A DNA stretch of 5,009 nucleotides from positions 1 to 5,009 of the forward strand of contig QILH01000302.1 of assembly GCA_003233255.1 (NCBI GenBank), written 5' to 3'. Every line of letters begins with the position of its first letter. Position 1 is the stretch's first letter. The translations under genes were made by a program, and so were the position numbers. Shown in pieces: positions 1-5,009 of the stretch. The notes under the pieces were generated by a model. It was not told the origin of the DNA, ran no database searches, and saw only the letters and a program-made list of their open reading frames with translations. The DNA is from Gammaproteobacteria bacterium (lineage in GTDB: Bacteria; Pseudomonadota; Gammaproteobacteria; UBA6429; Thiohalophilaceae).

Positions 1-233
1 AATTTGAACAACAGCGCCTGGCGATGGCAACACGGGTCTGGAAAGTAATGAAAGAAACGGATTCTCGTGAATGCCGGAATTGCCACCGCTTTGATTATAT
101 GGCACTGGAGGAACAGGACAAAAGCGCACGTAAAAAACATAAGCGCTCCATCGAAGAAGGAAAAACCTGTATTGATTGTCATCAGGGCATTGCCCATGAG
201 TTACCGGATGAAGAAGAGGAAACAGAATCCTGA
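1..233 (+). CDS. NapC/NirT/CymA-family tetrahaem c-type cytochrome, 3' end (5' truncated by window)
   Basis: This is the C-terminal end of a membrane-anchored quinol-oxidising cytochrome of the NapC/NirT family, whose members pass electrons from quinol to periplasmic partners. The reading frame is open from the left edge (first full codon at base 3) to TGA at 231-233. Two haem sites are visible, CRNCH and CIDCH, separated by a segment containing FDYM, ALEEQ and a KKH histidine. The ending EGKTCIDCHQGIAHELP is the characteristic C-terminus of the family, where these are haems 3 and 4 and a histidine in the intervening segment is a distal ligand. The N-terminal membrane helix and first two haems should lie to the left of the window. 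The protein ends in an acidic tail (DEEEETES). Its neighbour 46 bp downstream is a dihaem cytochrome, and an MtrAB-type pair lies opposite, so a CymA-like role feeding a periplasmic relay is likely. NapC, NirT, TorC and CymA cannot be separated from this fragment. Confidence 0.92.
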   Translation, partial: FEQQRLAMATRVWKVMKETDSRECRNCHRFDYMALEEQDKSARKKHKRSIEEGKTCIDCHQGIAHELPDEEEETES

Positions 234-268
234 TTCAAGTCTTCCTTTTTATTTAAATGAAATGTTAC

Positions 269-274
269 AGGAGG
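269..274 (+). promoter_or_regulatory. Ribosome binding site of the dihaem cytochrome
   Basis: AGGAGG lies 5 bases before the ATG at 280. It decides the start: the frame is open further upstream, including an ATG at 262 and one at 67 that overlaps the NapC-type gene, but only the 280 start has this site in front and a signal peptide directly behind it. Confidence 0.85.
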
Positions 275-279
275 TTTGC

Positions 280-903
280 ATGAAAAATATAAATAAATAC
301 AAGCTCGCATCCATGCCGTTAACCGTGTTCTTTGCATTCGGAATAGTGAGTGCGACGCCGGCTGCCGATGTCGATAAGCTGGTTAAGGAGGAATGTGCCG
401 ATTGTCATCAAAAATCCGGTAATTCCACCGATGGAAAAACACCCAGTATCGCCGGTATATCGGTTGATTATTTTATTGAGTCGATGGATGAATATAAAAG
501 CGGTACTCGTCCTGCGATGAAACTCAAGGATAAGGACGAAGATATGAAGGAAGTCGCGAAAGAACTCTCCGATGCGAACATCAAGGCATTGGCTGATTAT
601 TTTGCCGGGCAGAAATATGTACCACAAAAACAGAAGTTTGATCCAGGCCTGGCAAAGGTGGGTAAAAAACTGCATCGAAAATACTGTGACAAATGCCATA
701 CTGAAGGTGGTTCTTCGGCAGAGGATGATGCGGGTATCCTGGCGGGTCAGCCTATCGCCTATTTAAAATACAGCATGGATAATTATGCGACGGGTAAACG
801 TGAGATGGGTAAAAAAATGACGAAGAAATTTAAAAAAATGCAGGAGAAGGCGGGTGATGAGGGGATTACCCAGTTAATTCACTATTACGCCAGCCAACAG
901 TAA
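280..903 (+). CDS. Dihaem c-type cytochrome, cytochrome c4-like, periplasmic
   Basis: The protein has 207 residues, close to the usual length of cytochrome c4 (two fused class I domains). Residues 1-29 form a Sec signal peptide: basic start, hydrophobic stretch LTVFFAFGIV, and an ATPAAD cleavage region. Domain 1 has haem site CADCH at 39-43 and domain 2 has CDKCH at 136-140. Each is followed by a c4-type block: a Tyr-x-x-Gly-x-Arg-like stretch (YKSGTR at 72-77, YATGKR at 169-174), then a probable axial methionine (Met89 and Met187 by position), then a closing helix (ALADYFAG and LIHYYASQ). It is probably a soluble periplasmic shuttle between the NapC-type protein just upstream (46 bp, same strand) and other cytochromes of the locus. 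It is unusually rich in lysine, especially at 173-190 around the second methionine. The c4-like fold is well supported; its exact redox partners are inferred. Confidence 0.9.
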   Translation: MKNINKYKLASMPLTVFFAFGIVSATPAADVDKLVKEECADCHQKSGNSTDGKTPSIAGISVDYFIESMDEYKSGTRPAMKLKDKDEDMKEVAKELSDANIKALADYFAGQKYVPQKQKFDPGLAKVGKKLHRKYCDKCHTEGGSSAEDDAGILAGQPIAYLKYSMDNYATGKREMGKKMTKKFKKMQEKAGDEGITQLIHYYASQQ

Positions 904-983
904 TACGATTTATTAATTCAATGCTACGGGGTGTACTATCCCATGGCTTTTTATTCGCCCATGAAATTTACTGGCCCCCGGTT
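904..983. other. Convergent intergenic gap, weak hairpin only
   Basis: This gap lies between the stop codons of the plus-strand cytochrome pair and the minus-strand mtrB-like gene. Both transcripts must end in or near it. The best structure I can find is CATGG (942-946) pairing with CCATG (959-963) around a 12-base loop. It is too weak, and lacks a following T-run on either strand, to be called an intrinsic terminator. Confidence 0.4.
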
Positions 984-3095
984 TTACTGGAACGTATATT
1001 GGAGTGTGAGCCAGAAAACACCAATGCGGTAGTCTGGTGCGGTTTCACCCAGGGTTAACACATTGCTTAAGGTATTGGGGACGACACCATCAAGCGACCA
1101 GTTGTCTTCATTGTAAACCTCATATTGGTAACGGGCCTTAACGGTAAGTTTTTCATCGATGTTGTAATTGCCATGCACGATAAAGGTGTCCCGTCTGGTT
1201 TTAAAGTCGGGTAAGGCCGTGCCACTACTGATATCAATTGCTGAACGGGATCGAGCATAAACGTAATCAAAGCCAATCTTTAATTTATCTTCAATAACCT
1301 GATAGTTAGCCCCCAGACCGGCGGTTACGATATTGTCATCATTGCTGGCGAGCCAGTCGGGCGTGGAAAAGGCCTGGCTGCCTGCCTGTTTTGATTTGAT
1401 GTCGGTGTTCTGGATAAAAGCATTGAATGATAGATCTTCATCAACCATGTATTGAGCATCCAGGCCAATAGAAAATTCGTTACTCTCGGTCAATCCCACC
1501 GTCGATGCGTCGTAGTCATATTGTGCTAAATCGCTGGAAAAATTTAAAAACAGATTATGAGTTACGCTATAGCCCAGGTTAAAGACAAGTTTCTGGCCGT
1601 TACGATCAGCCATATTGTATTTACGCATAAGCGGATTATCAGCCGGACTAAGTTCGCTGACGACTTTGTAATTATCAATTTTACGGTCGCTGTATTCGGT
1701 TTTGATACTGTATTGCAGTTCGTTATCGATACGGTGTTTGAGCCTGGCCCAAAGCGTTGCTTGTTCCGTGCGTTCTACGGATTGGTAATTTCTATCCATC
1801 AGCGCGAGTTGCCCACCACCACTTAATTTTACCCGCTTGTTAAATTTATAATCGGTATTCACTTTCACTTTTTGCCGACGAAAGCCATAAGGGAAATTGG
1901 CCCGTGGTGTGCCGGTGACCGTATTGTCTGCGCTGACATAGGTATACGTATTTCGTGCAGTCGAGTTATCCTGTTCATGGTATTGATAAACAAAATTCCA
2001 TTTTTGTTTGGGGCTGTATTGCCAGTGGGCGGCCAGGTTGGTGTTGATCACCAGAACTTTTCCATCTAACGATGTTGTCGGCAAGGTTGGAGTGATAAGA
2101 GTTGCGTTTACGGTATAAGGTAGAAATGCTTCGTTCTGTGACATTTGCGCAAGGGAAAACAATCCGGTCAATTGCAGATCTTTTACGCCGAGATAATTTC
2201 CAGTAAAAAGAATTTGTTGTTTGGTATTATCCGGTGCCGTGCCGGCCTGACCTTGAGTAGCGCCTGCGGGTGAGTCATAAGCGTTGTCCCAACGAAAGGC
2301 ATCGTTATTGTTTTCAAAACTGGAGTGCAGCAGACTTATCTTACCGGTAAAATCAGAGTAATGATATTTAGCACTAAGCTCGATTTCATCGGTGGTGTAA
2401 TCGATCGGCCTGGGTAGAATGGCCGCACTGATAAAACCAAAGGTAAAGCCGGTGGGCAGATCGCCTTTTTTGGTCTGACGTTTGAACTGAATGCCCTGGA
2501 TCCAGTGTGGCGATGAATTATATTCTCCACTCAAAACGAATTGTCGGCGTCGAGTGGAAAAATTTATATTTTGCAGATCATTGGCCAGCGTCGTAAAGTC
2601 AGCGGTTGTCGCCCCGCTGCCCCAGCCGGGTGGTAAGGTCTGGGTAGAGCCACCACGGTATGGCGTGCGACTGGTGTCGAGGTTATAGCGGGTAATCTGA
2701 TCGACTTCCAAACGTAACTTGTATTGGCCCTGACGTCCGCCTTCGATTCCCAGGTAGGATGAATCCAGACCGAGATTTTCACCCTTAAAATTCCAGTAAT
2801 AACCGTTTTCATCTCGATAGAGTGCCTCGGCATCACCGCTTAGATAAGTGCCTTTTTCGGGTAATCCATTGTATTCGCCAAATTTGTAGGAATCGTTGGT
2901 GACATACCCTGAACCCAGACTAAAGTATCCTTCCCATTTTTCCTCGGACAGGTCAGGGCAATATTTGCATTTCCATTTTTTGGTAATGGTCTGGATGTCG
3001 ATTGGCTGAGTGGTTTCGGGTTCAGCGTATAAAGGCGGGGCAACCAGACCCAGTAGCGACAACAAAGCCAGTTTTTTGTGGTATCGAATCGTCAT
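984..3095 (-). CDS. mtrB: MtrB/PioB-family decahaem-associated outer-membrane beta-barrel protein
   Basis: At 703 residues it matches the length of Shewanella MtrB (about 700). Family members form a large outer-membrane barrel that sheathes the decahaem MtrA-type cytochrome, letting electrons cross the outer membrane. Residues 1-24 are a signal peptide (KK, then LALLSLLGLVAPPLYA). A short periplasmic N-terminus carries C43-K-Y-C46, the CXXC seen in MtrB of metal-reducing gammaproteobacteria. The rest is alternating polar/hydrophobic beta-strand sequence rich in Tyr, Asn, Gly and Asp, opening with the family-typical YFSLGSGYV and LGIEGGRQGQYKLR stretches. The chain ends TLQYTFQ, so a Gln follows the usual terminal aromatic residue. 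The ATG at 3095 has a good ribosome binding site. The gene starts 88 bp after the decahaem gene on the same strand, the normal mtrA-mtrB order. MtoB and PioB are the alternatives; the family call is firm, the subtype less so. Confidence 0.96.
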   Translation of the reverse strand: MTIRYHKKLALLSLLGLVAPPLYAEPETTQPIDIQTITKKWKCKYCPDLSEEKWEGYFSLGSGYVTNDSYKFGEYNGLPEKGTYLSGDAEALYRDENGYYWNFKGENLGLDSSYLGIEGGRQGQYKLRLEVDQITRYNLDTSRTPYRGGSTQTLPPGWGSGATTADFTTLANDLQNINFSTRRRQFVLSGEYNSSPHWIQGIQFKRQTKKGDLPTGFTFGFISAAILPRPIDYTTDEIELSAKYHYSDFTGKISLLHSSFENNNDAFRWDNAYDSPAGATQGQAGTAPDNTKQQILFTGNYLGVKDLQLTGLFSLAQMSQNEAFLPYTVNATLITPTLPTTSLDGKVLVINTNLAAHWQYSPKQKWNFVYQYHEQDNSTARNTYTYVSADNTVTGTPRANFPYGFRRQKVKVNTDYKFNKRVKLSGGGQLALMDRNYQSVERTEQATLWARLKHRIDNELQYSIKTEYSDRKIDNYKVVSELSPADNPLMRKYNMADRNGQKLVFNLGYSVTHNLFLNFSSDLAQYDYDASTVGLTESNEFSIGLDAQYMVDEDLSFNAFIQNTDIKSKQAGSQAFSTPDWLASNDDNIVTAGLGANYQVIEDKLKIGFDYVYARSRSAIDISSGTALPDFKTRRDTFIVHGNYNIDEKLTVKARYQYEVYNEDNWSLDGVVPNTLSNVLTLGETAPDYRIGVFWLTLQYTFQ

Positions 3096-3102
3096 AATCT
3101 TT

Positions 3103-3107
3103 CTCCT
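3103..3107 (-). promoter_or_regulatory. Ribosome binding site of the mtrB-like gene
   Basis: On the minus strand AGGAG lies 7 bases before the ATG at 3095. The signal peptide begins directly at this ATG, which supports the chosen start. Confidence 0.8.
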
Positions 3108-3156
3108 GACATATTCCCGACCTATCAGCGATTAAGAAAACGTTGCATTTGTTTGT

Positions 3157-3177
3157 GGTATGTCTCGATACATAACC
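3157..3177 (-). other. Imperfect hairpin between decahaem and mtrB-like genes
   Basis: On the minus strand, GGT-T-ATGT pairs with ACAT-ACC around the loop ATCGAG (7 pairs, one bulged T). It begins 6 bases after the decahaem stop codon. No T-run follows on the minus strand, so it is not a standard terminator. It could be an mRNA processing or stability element that sets different levels of the two products, or chance. Confidence 0.3.
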
Positions 3178-3183
3178 TGTCCT

Positions 3184-4143
3184 TTAACGTAACAGTTTGA
3201 CTCCTGATGGATGATTGCTGCCATGCACCTGCGAATGACAGTTCAAGCAACTCTTACCCAGTAAAAACTGATTCGGACTGCCAGAAGGCAACCCGCTGCC
3301 GGAATACGCGGTACTGGGGTGGCCTGCGGCGGCATGACAGGATTGACACAATAAGGGTGGGCGCTTTTTCAATAAGGCCTGATGGATGGAGCCATGCGGC
3401 GAATGACACAGTGTGCAATCTTCAGTAACAGGGGCGTGATTCCAGAGCAAGGGGCCTCGTTTTTCGGCGTGACAGCTATAACAAAGATCATTCTTGGTTG
3501 GGGTCTTCAGTTGATATTCTGAGAACGAACCATGTGGGGTGTGGCATTGAGTGCAACGCATTTTTCCAAAGCGAACCGGATGGGTAGAGGTGCGATTAAA
3601 TTCAGCACGTTGTTTAAGATGACAGGAATTACATTTTTCAACCTGTGACTGGGCTTCCAGCATCGGATCTTTTCGCGCATGAACAACGTGACACTCCGCG
3701 CAGGCCATGGATTCATTTTCATGCGGGCTACCCGACCAGTTCATTCGATTGTGATCATTATGACAACTTAAACAAACACCATTTTGTTCTTCAACTGGGG
3801 TCCAGGCGTTTTTGCCGAAGGCTCGAATGGGTGCTTTCTTTTTTCCTTTTTTGGCTTTCTTTTTATGTTCACCCACGGGGCCATGACAGGTTTCACATTG
3901 AAGCCTGGCCATTGGGGTACGAGGATCATTGAGCTCGCCGTGTTTGGTTTTAAAGATGGGTAACACGGGGTAATCATTATCTTCATCGTGACATTTTAGA
4001 CAGGTATCGGCGCCTTTTTTTGACCAGGCTTGATTTTTCTGTTTTACAGACGAATCTGCTGCCAGCACGCTTTGCGACAACAGCATCACTAAAGCCGTTA
4101 AACCTGCCAGGGTCAGACATCGAATGTGTAGGTCAGTAGTCAT
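3184..4143 (-). CDS. mtrA: DmsE/MtrA-family decahaem c-type cytochrome
   Basis: This 319-residue protein matches MtrA, MtoA and DmsE (about 320-335) and is far shorter than PioA. Residues 1-28 or 1-29 form a signal peptide (LTLAGLTALVMLLSQSVLA). Ten CXXCH haem sites start at residues 48, 83, 124, 148, 171, 197, 221, 243, 266 and 299. Thirteen further histidines in the mature chain (including 68, 93, 131, 141, 155, 188, 204, 236, 250, 275 and 307) are enough for bis-histidine ligation of all ten. Family members act as a molecular wire inside the MtrB-type barrel; the barrel gene follows directly downstream. Odd points are a lysine cluster at 94-103 between haems 2 and 3, and a poor ribosome binding site: only GACCTGAA-like sequence precedes the ATG, and an in-frame TGA at 4147-4149 rules out an upstream start. 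Mtr (reducing), Mto (Fe oxidising) and Dms (DMSO respiration) roles cannot be told apart by haem count. Confidence 0.97.
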   Translation of the reverse strand: MTTDLHIRCLTLAGLTALVMLLSQSVLAADSSVKQKNQAWSKKGADTCLKCHDEDNDYPVLPIFKTKHGELNDPRTPMARLQCETCHGPVGEHKKKAKKGKKKAPIRAFGKNAWTPVEEQNGVCLSCHNDHNRMNWSGSPHENESMACAECHVVHARKDPMLEAQSQVEKCNSCHLKQRAEFNRTSTHPVRFGKMRCTQCHTPHGSFSEYQLKTPTKNDLCYSCHAEKRGPLLWNHAPVTEDCTLCHSPHGSIHQALLKKRPPLLCQSCHAAAGHPSTAYSGSGLPSGSPNQFLLGKSCLNCHSQVHGSNHPSGVKLLR

Positions 4144-4167
4144 GTTTCAGGTCTTTTTATTATTACC

Positions 4168-4185
4168 GCCGGGTTTTTACCGGGC
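4168..4185 (-). other. Imperfect GC-rich hairpin in decahaem leader
   Basis: On the minus strand, GCC-C-GGT pairs with ACC-C-GGC around an AAAA tetraloop (six pairs with one C-C mismatch), 24 bases before the decahaem ATG. It lies between the lipoprotein gene and the decahaem gene. The following minus-strand sequence is A-rich, not T-rich, so it is not a terminator for these genes. It may affect translation or mRNA decay; function is unproven. Confidence 0.3.
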
Positions 4186-4235
4186 AGGTCAGCGTGGTTA
4201 CTTTAGCAATGAAACATTCATCACCGGCTTATCCT

Positions 4236-4592
4236 TCATCTTGGAACAGATGCAAAATACGCCTTCAGATCGGCGACCCTTTGCTCAGGAATATTTTGAA
4301 ATGTCATCATCATATTAAATGTAGACGTCATGTCGTAGTTGCGCATGTCGCTGGCAATCATATCCTGTCGTTGAGCCAGATCTGCTGCACCGAAGGCTGC
4401 GGTGGGATCATCCATCCCCGCCTTGTGACAAGTTGCACAATTGGTCTGGTAATAAGTCGAACCATTTGCAACGACGCCAGTGGGGGGCGGTGAAATGGCA
4501 GGAGGGGGCGATTCTTCCGAGCCGCTCTCAAAGCAACCTGCTAACACCAGGTTTAGCGTCAGTATCAATATCACGGTTGTTAACTTAGGCAT
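4236..4592 (-). CDS. Small monohaem c-type cytochrome lipoprotein
   Basis: The 118-residue product starts with a lipoprotein signal: MPKL, a hydrophobic core, then the lipobox L17-A-G-C20. Residue +2 after the lipidated Cys20 is Phe, not Asp, so outer-membrane sorting by Lol is expected. A Ser/Glu/Pro-rich linker (22-38, two PPP runs) tethers one cytochrome c domain with haem site CATCH at 52-56. A methionine-rich stretch (Met94-96) probably supplies the axial ligand, and the closing helix is VADLKAYFASVP. The ATG at 4592 is preferred over the in-frame GTG at 4601, because AAGGTGAT stands at proper distance before the ATG and would overlap the GTG start. It sits 92 bp upstream of the decahaem gene. 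I do not recognise a named family beyond monohaem cytochrome c. A tethered carrier handing electrons to or from the MtrAB-type conduit is my inference; whether it faces periplasm or surface is unknown. Confidence 0.88.
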   Translation of the reverse strand: MPKLTTVILILTLNLVLAGCFESGSEESPPPAISPPPTGVVANGSTYYQTNCATCHKAGMDDPTAAFGAADLAQRQDMIASDMRNYDMTSTFNMMMTFQNIPEQRVADLKAYFASVPR

Positions 4593-4596
4593 AATT

Positions 4597-4604
4597 ATCA
4601 CCTT
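4597..4604 (-). promoter_or_regulatory. Ribosome binding site of the lipoprotein cytochrome
   Basis: AAGGTGAT on the minus strand, 4 bases before the ATG at 4592, matches the complement of the 16S rRNA 3' end well. It decides the start in favour of ATG 4592 over GTG 4601, which lies inside this site. Confidence 0.75.
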
Positions 4605-4663
4605 CTTTCACAATGTTAATCATAATGCGATAAGTGAATATCTTATGGGCGCGGTTATCTAAG

Positions 4664-5008
4664 TTAGTCATCATCGTCATTATTTGATAAATAGTTTTCA
4701 AGGGCCTGAGCTTCGCCATTGGTTAATGGAATCGATTGCATCTCTGAAACGTTATTCATTGCATCCTGAATGTCATTCAATGAGGCGCCGATAATGTCTC
4801 CATCACTGCCCCCGGTTCCACCTGGGCCATGGCATGCGGCACATTTGATTGCATAGATTTCTTCACCCGTGGTGGGTATGGGTTGAGCGCCGCCACCCGA
4901 GGACAGGAAGCTGGATATGTCCTGTGCATCGCTGCCCGTCAAGACAATACTCTGCATCGCGGCAATTCCGCTGACTGCATTTGTGATTTGACTGGCATCA
5001 ACGCCGAC
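4664..5008 (-). CDS. Tandem-repeat monohaem-domain c-type cytochrome, 3' end (5' truncated by window)
   Basis: The frame is open from the right edge (first full codon at 5008) to TAA at 4664-4666, giving 114 visible residues. It holds the end of one class I cytochrome c domain and one complete domain. The complete domain has haem site CAACH at 56-60 (numbered from the edge), a Gly-rich loop (GPGGTGG), the probable axial Met90 in EMQSIPLT and a closing helix EAQALENYLS. The N-terminal part (residues 2-36) repeats the second half of that domain, with Met18 in AMQSIVLT and DISSFLS, at an exact offset of 72 residues. A Ser/Gly-rich linker joins the domains. The protein ends in four aspartates. 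A methionine at 4957 could be taken for a start, but it is the axial-ligand position of the first repeat, so the true start lies beyond the window. It is probably an exported multi-domain carrier, first in this minus-strand group as far as visible; length and localisation are unknown. Confidence 0.85.
   Translation of the reverse strand, partial: VGVDASQITNAVSGIAAMQSIVLTGSDAQDISSFLSSGGGAQPIPTTGEEIYAIKCAACHGPGGTGGSDGDIIGASLNDIQDAMNNVSEMQSIPLTNGEAQALENYLSNNDDDD
4685..4789 (-). repeat. Protein-level repeat, copy 2 (cytochrome domain second half)
   Basis: This encodes residues 74-108 of the partial cytochrome. It aligns without gaps to the copy at 4901-5005, with 13 of 35 residues identical, including the MQSI and LT residues around the axial methionine and the LS at the helix end. 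Confidence 0.8.
4901..5005 (-). repeat. Protein-level repeat, copy 1 (cytochrome domain second half)
   Basis: This encodes residues 2-36 of the partial cytochrome, 72 residues before copy 2. Its haem-binding CXXCH half should lie just past the right edge of the window. Confidence 0.8.
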
Positions 5009-5009
5009 A

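Noticed and set aside
67..279. Upstream extension of the dihaem cytochrome to an ATG at 67 or 262
   Set aside because: It would overlap the NapC-type gene or place sequence before the signal peptide. The AGGAGG and signal peptide fix the start at 280.
319..699. Open frame of 126 codons on the minus strand opposite the dihaem cytochrome
   Set aside because: It is antisense to a well-supported gene and has no recognisable motif or ribosome binding site.
942..963. Intrinsic terminator between the convergent groups
   Set aside because: The stem is only about 5 pairs, the loop is long and there is no T-run after it on either strand.
1557..2069. Plus-strand open frames opposite the mtrB-like gene
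   Set aside because: They are shadows of a long family-typical gene on the other strand; their translations look like no protein family.
3507..3986. Alternative-frame open stretches on both strands inside the decahaem gene
   Set aside because: The ten ordered CXXCH motifs occupy one frame across the region; the others are by-products of its composition.
4593..4601. GTG start for the lipoprotein cytochrome at 4601
   Set aside because: The GTG falls inside the AAGGTGAT ribosome binding site of the better ATG at 4592.
4630..4646. AT-rich hairpin (ATAAG/CTTAT) between the two small cytochrome genes
   Set aside because: Five AT-dominated pairs are expected by chance in such sequence, with no T-run on the minus strand.
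4955..4957. ATG at 4957 as the real start of the right-edge cytochrome
   Set aside because: The frame stays open to the edge, and this methionine matches the axial-ligand Met of the next repeat, so it is internal.
1..5009. Mobile elements, CRISPR arrays, tRNA or rRNA genes
   Set aside because: No transposase-like protein, direct repeat array, terminal inverted repeats or structured RNA gene was seen; nearly all the window is coding.

Overview
The window is a dense cytochrome locus of the Mtr/Mto/Pio porin-cytochrome type, which carries electrons across the cell envelope between the quinone pool and the cell surface. All six protein-coding genes fit this theme: five encode c-type cytochromes with visible CXXCH haem sites, and the sixth is the outer-membrane barrel that holds the decahaem protein. 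The source is a Gram-negative bacterium. The moderate base composition, NapC-type tetrahaem protein, MtrA-sized decahaem protein and MtrB with an N-terminal CXXC suggest a gammaproteobacterium, but the species cannot be named from the sequence.

Layout. Left part, plus strand: the 3' end of a NapC/NirT/CymA-family tetrahaem cytochrome (1-233), then a dihaem cytochrome c4-like periplasmic protein (280-903) behind a strong ribosome binding site. An 80-bp gap (904-983) separates this from genes on the other strand, so the two groups converge. Right part, minus strand, in transcription order: a tandem-repeat monohaem-domain cytochrome running off the right edge (4664-5008), a small monohaem lipoprotein (4236-4592), the decahaem DmsE/MtrA-family cytochrome (3184-4143) and the MtrB/PioB-family barrel (984-3095). 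Gaps between the minus-strand genes are 71, 92 and 88 bp, with no convincing terminator, so one operon is plausible. Promoters for both groups must lie outside the window or are not recognisable.

Working model (inference). The NapC-type protein exchanges electrons with quinol in the inner membrane. The dihaem c4-like protein may carry them across the periplasm. The decahaem protein inside the MtrB barrel carries them through the outer membrane. The lipoprotein monohaem and the repeat cytochrome are candidates for extra periplasmic or surface carriers. No MtrC/OmcA-type surface decahaem gene lies in the window. Electron direction (metal or electrode reduction versus Fe(II) oxidation) cannot be settled here, but the CXXC of the MtrB protein leans towards reduction.
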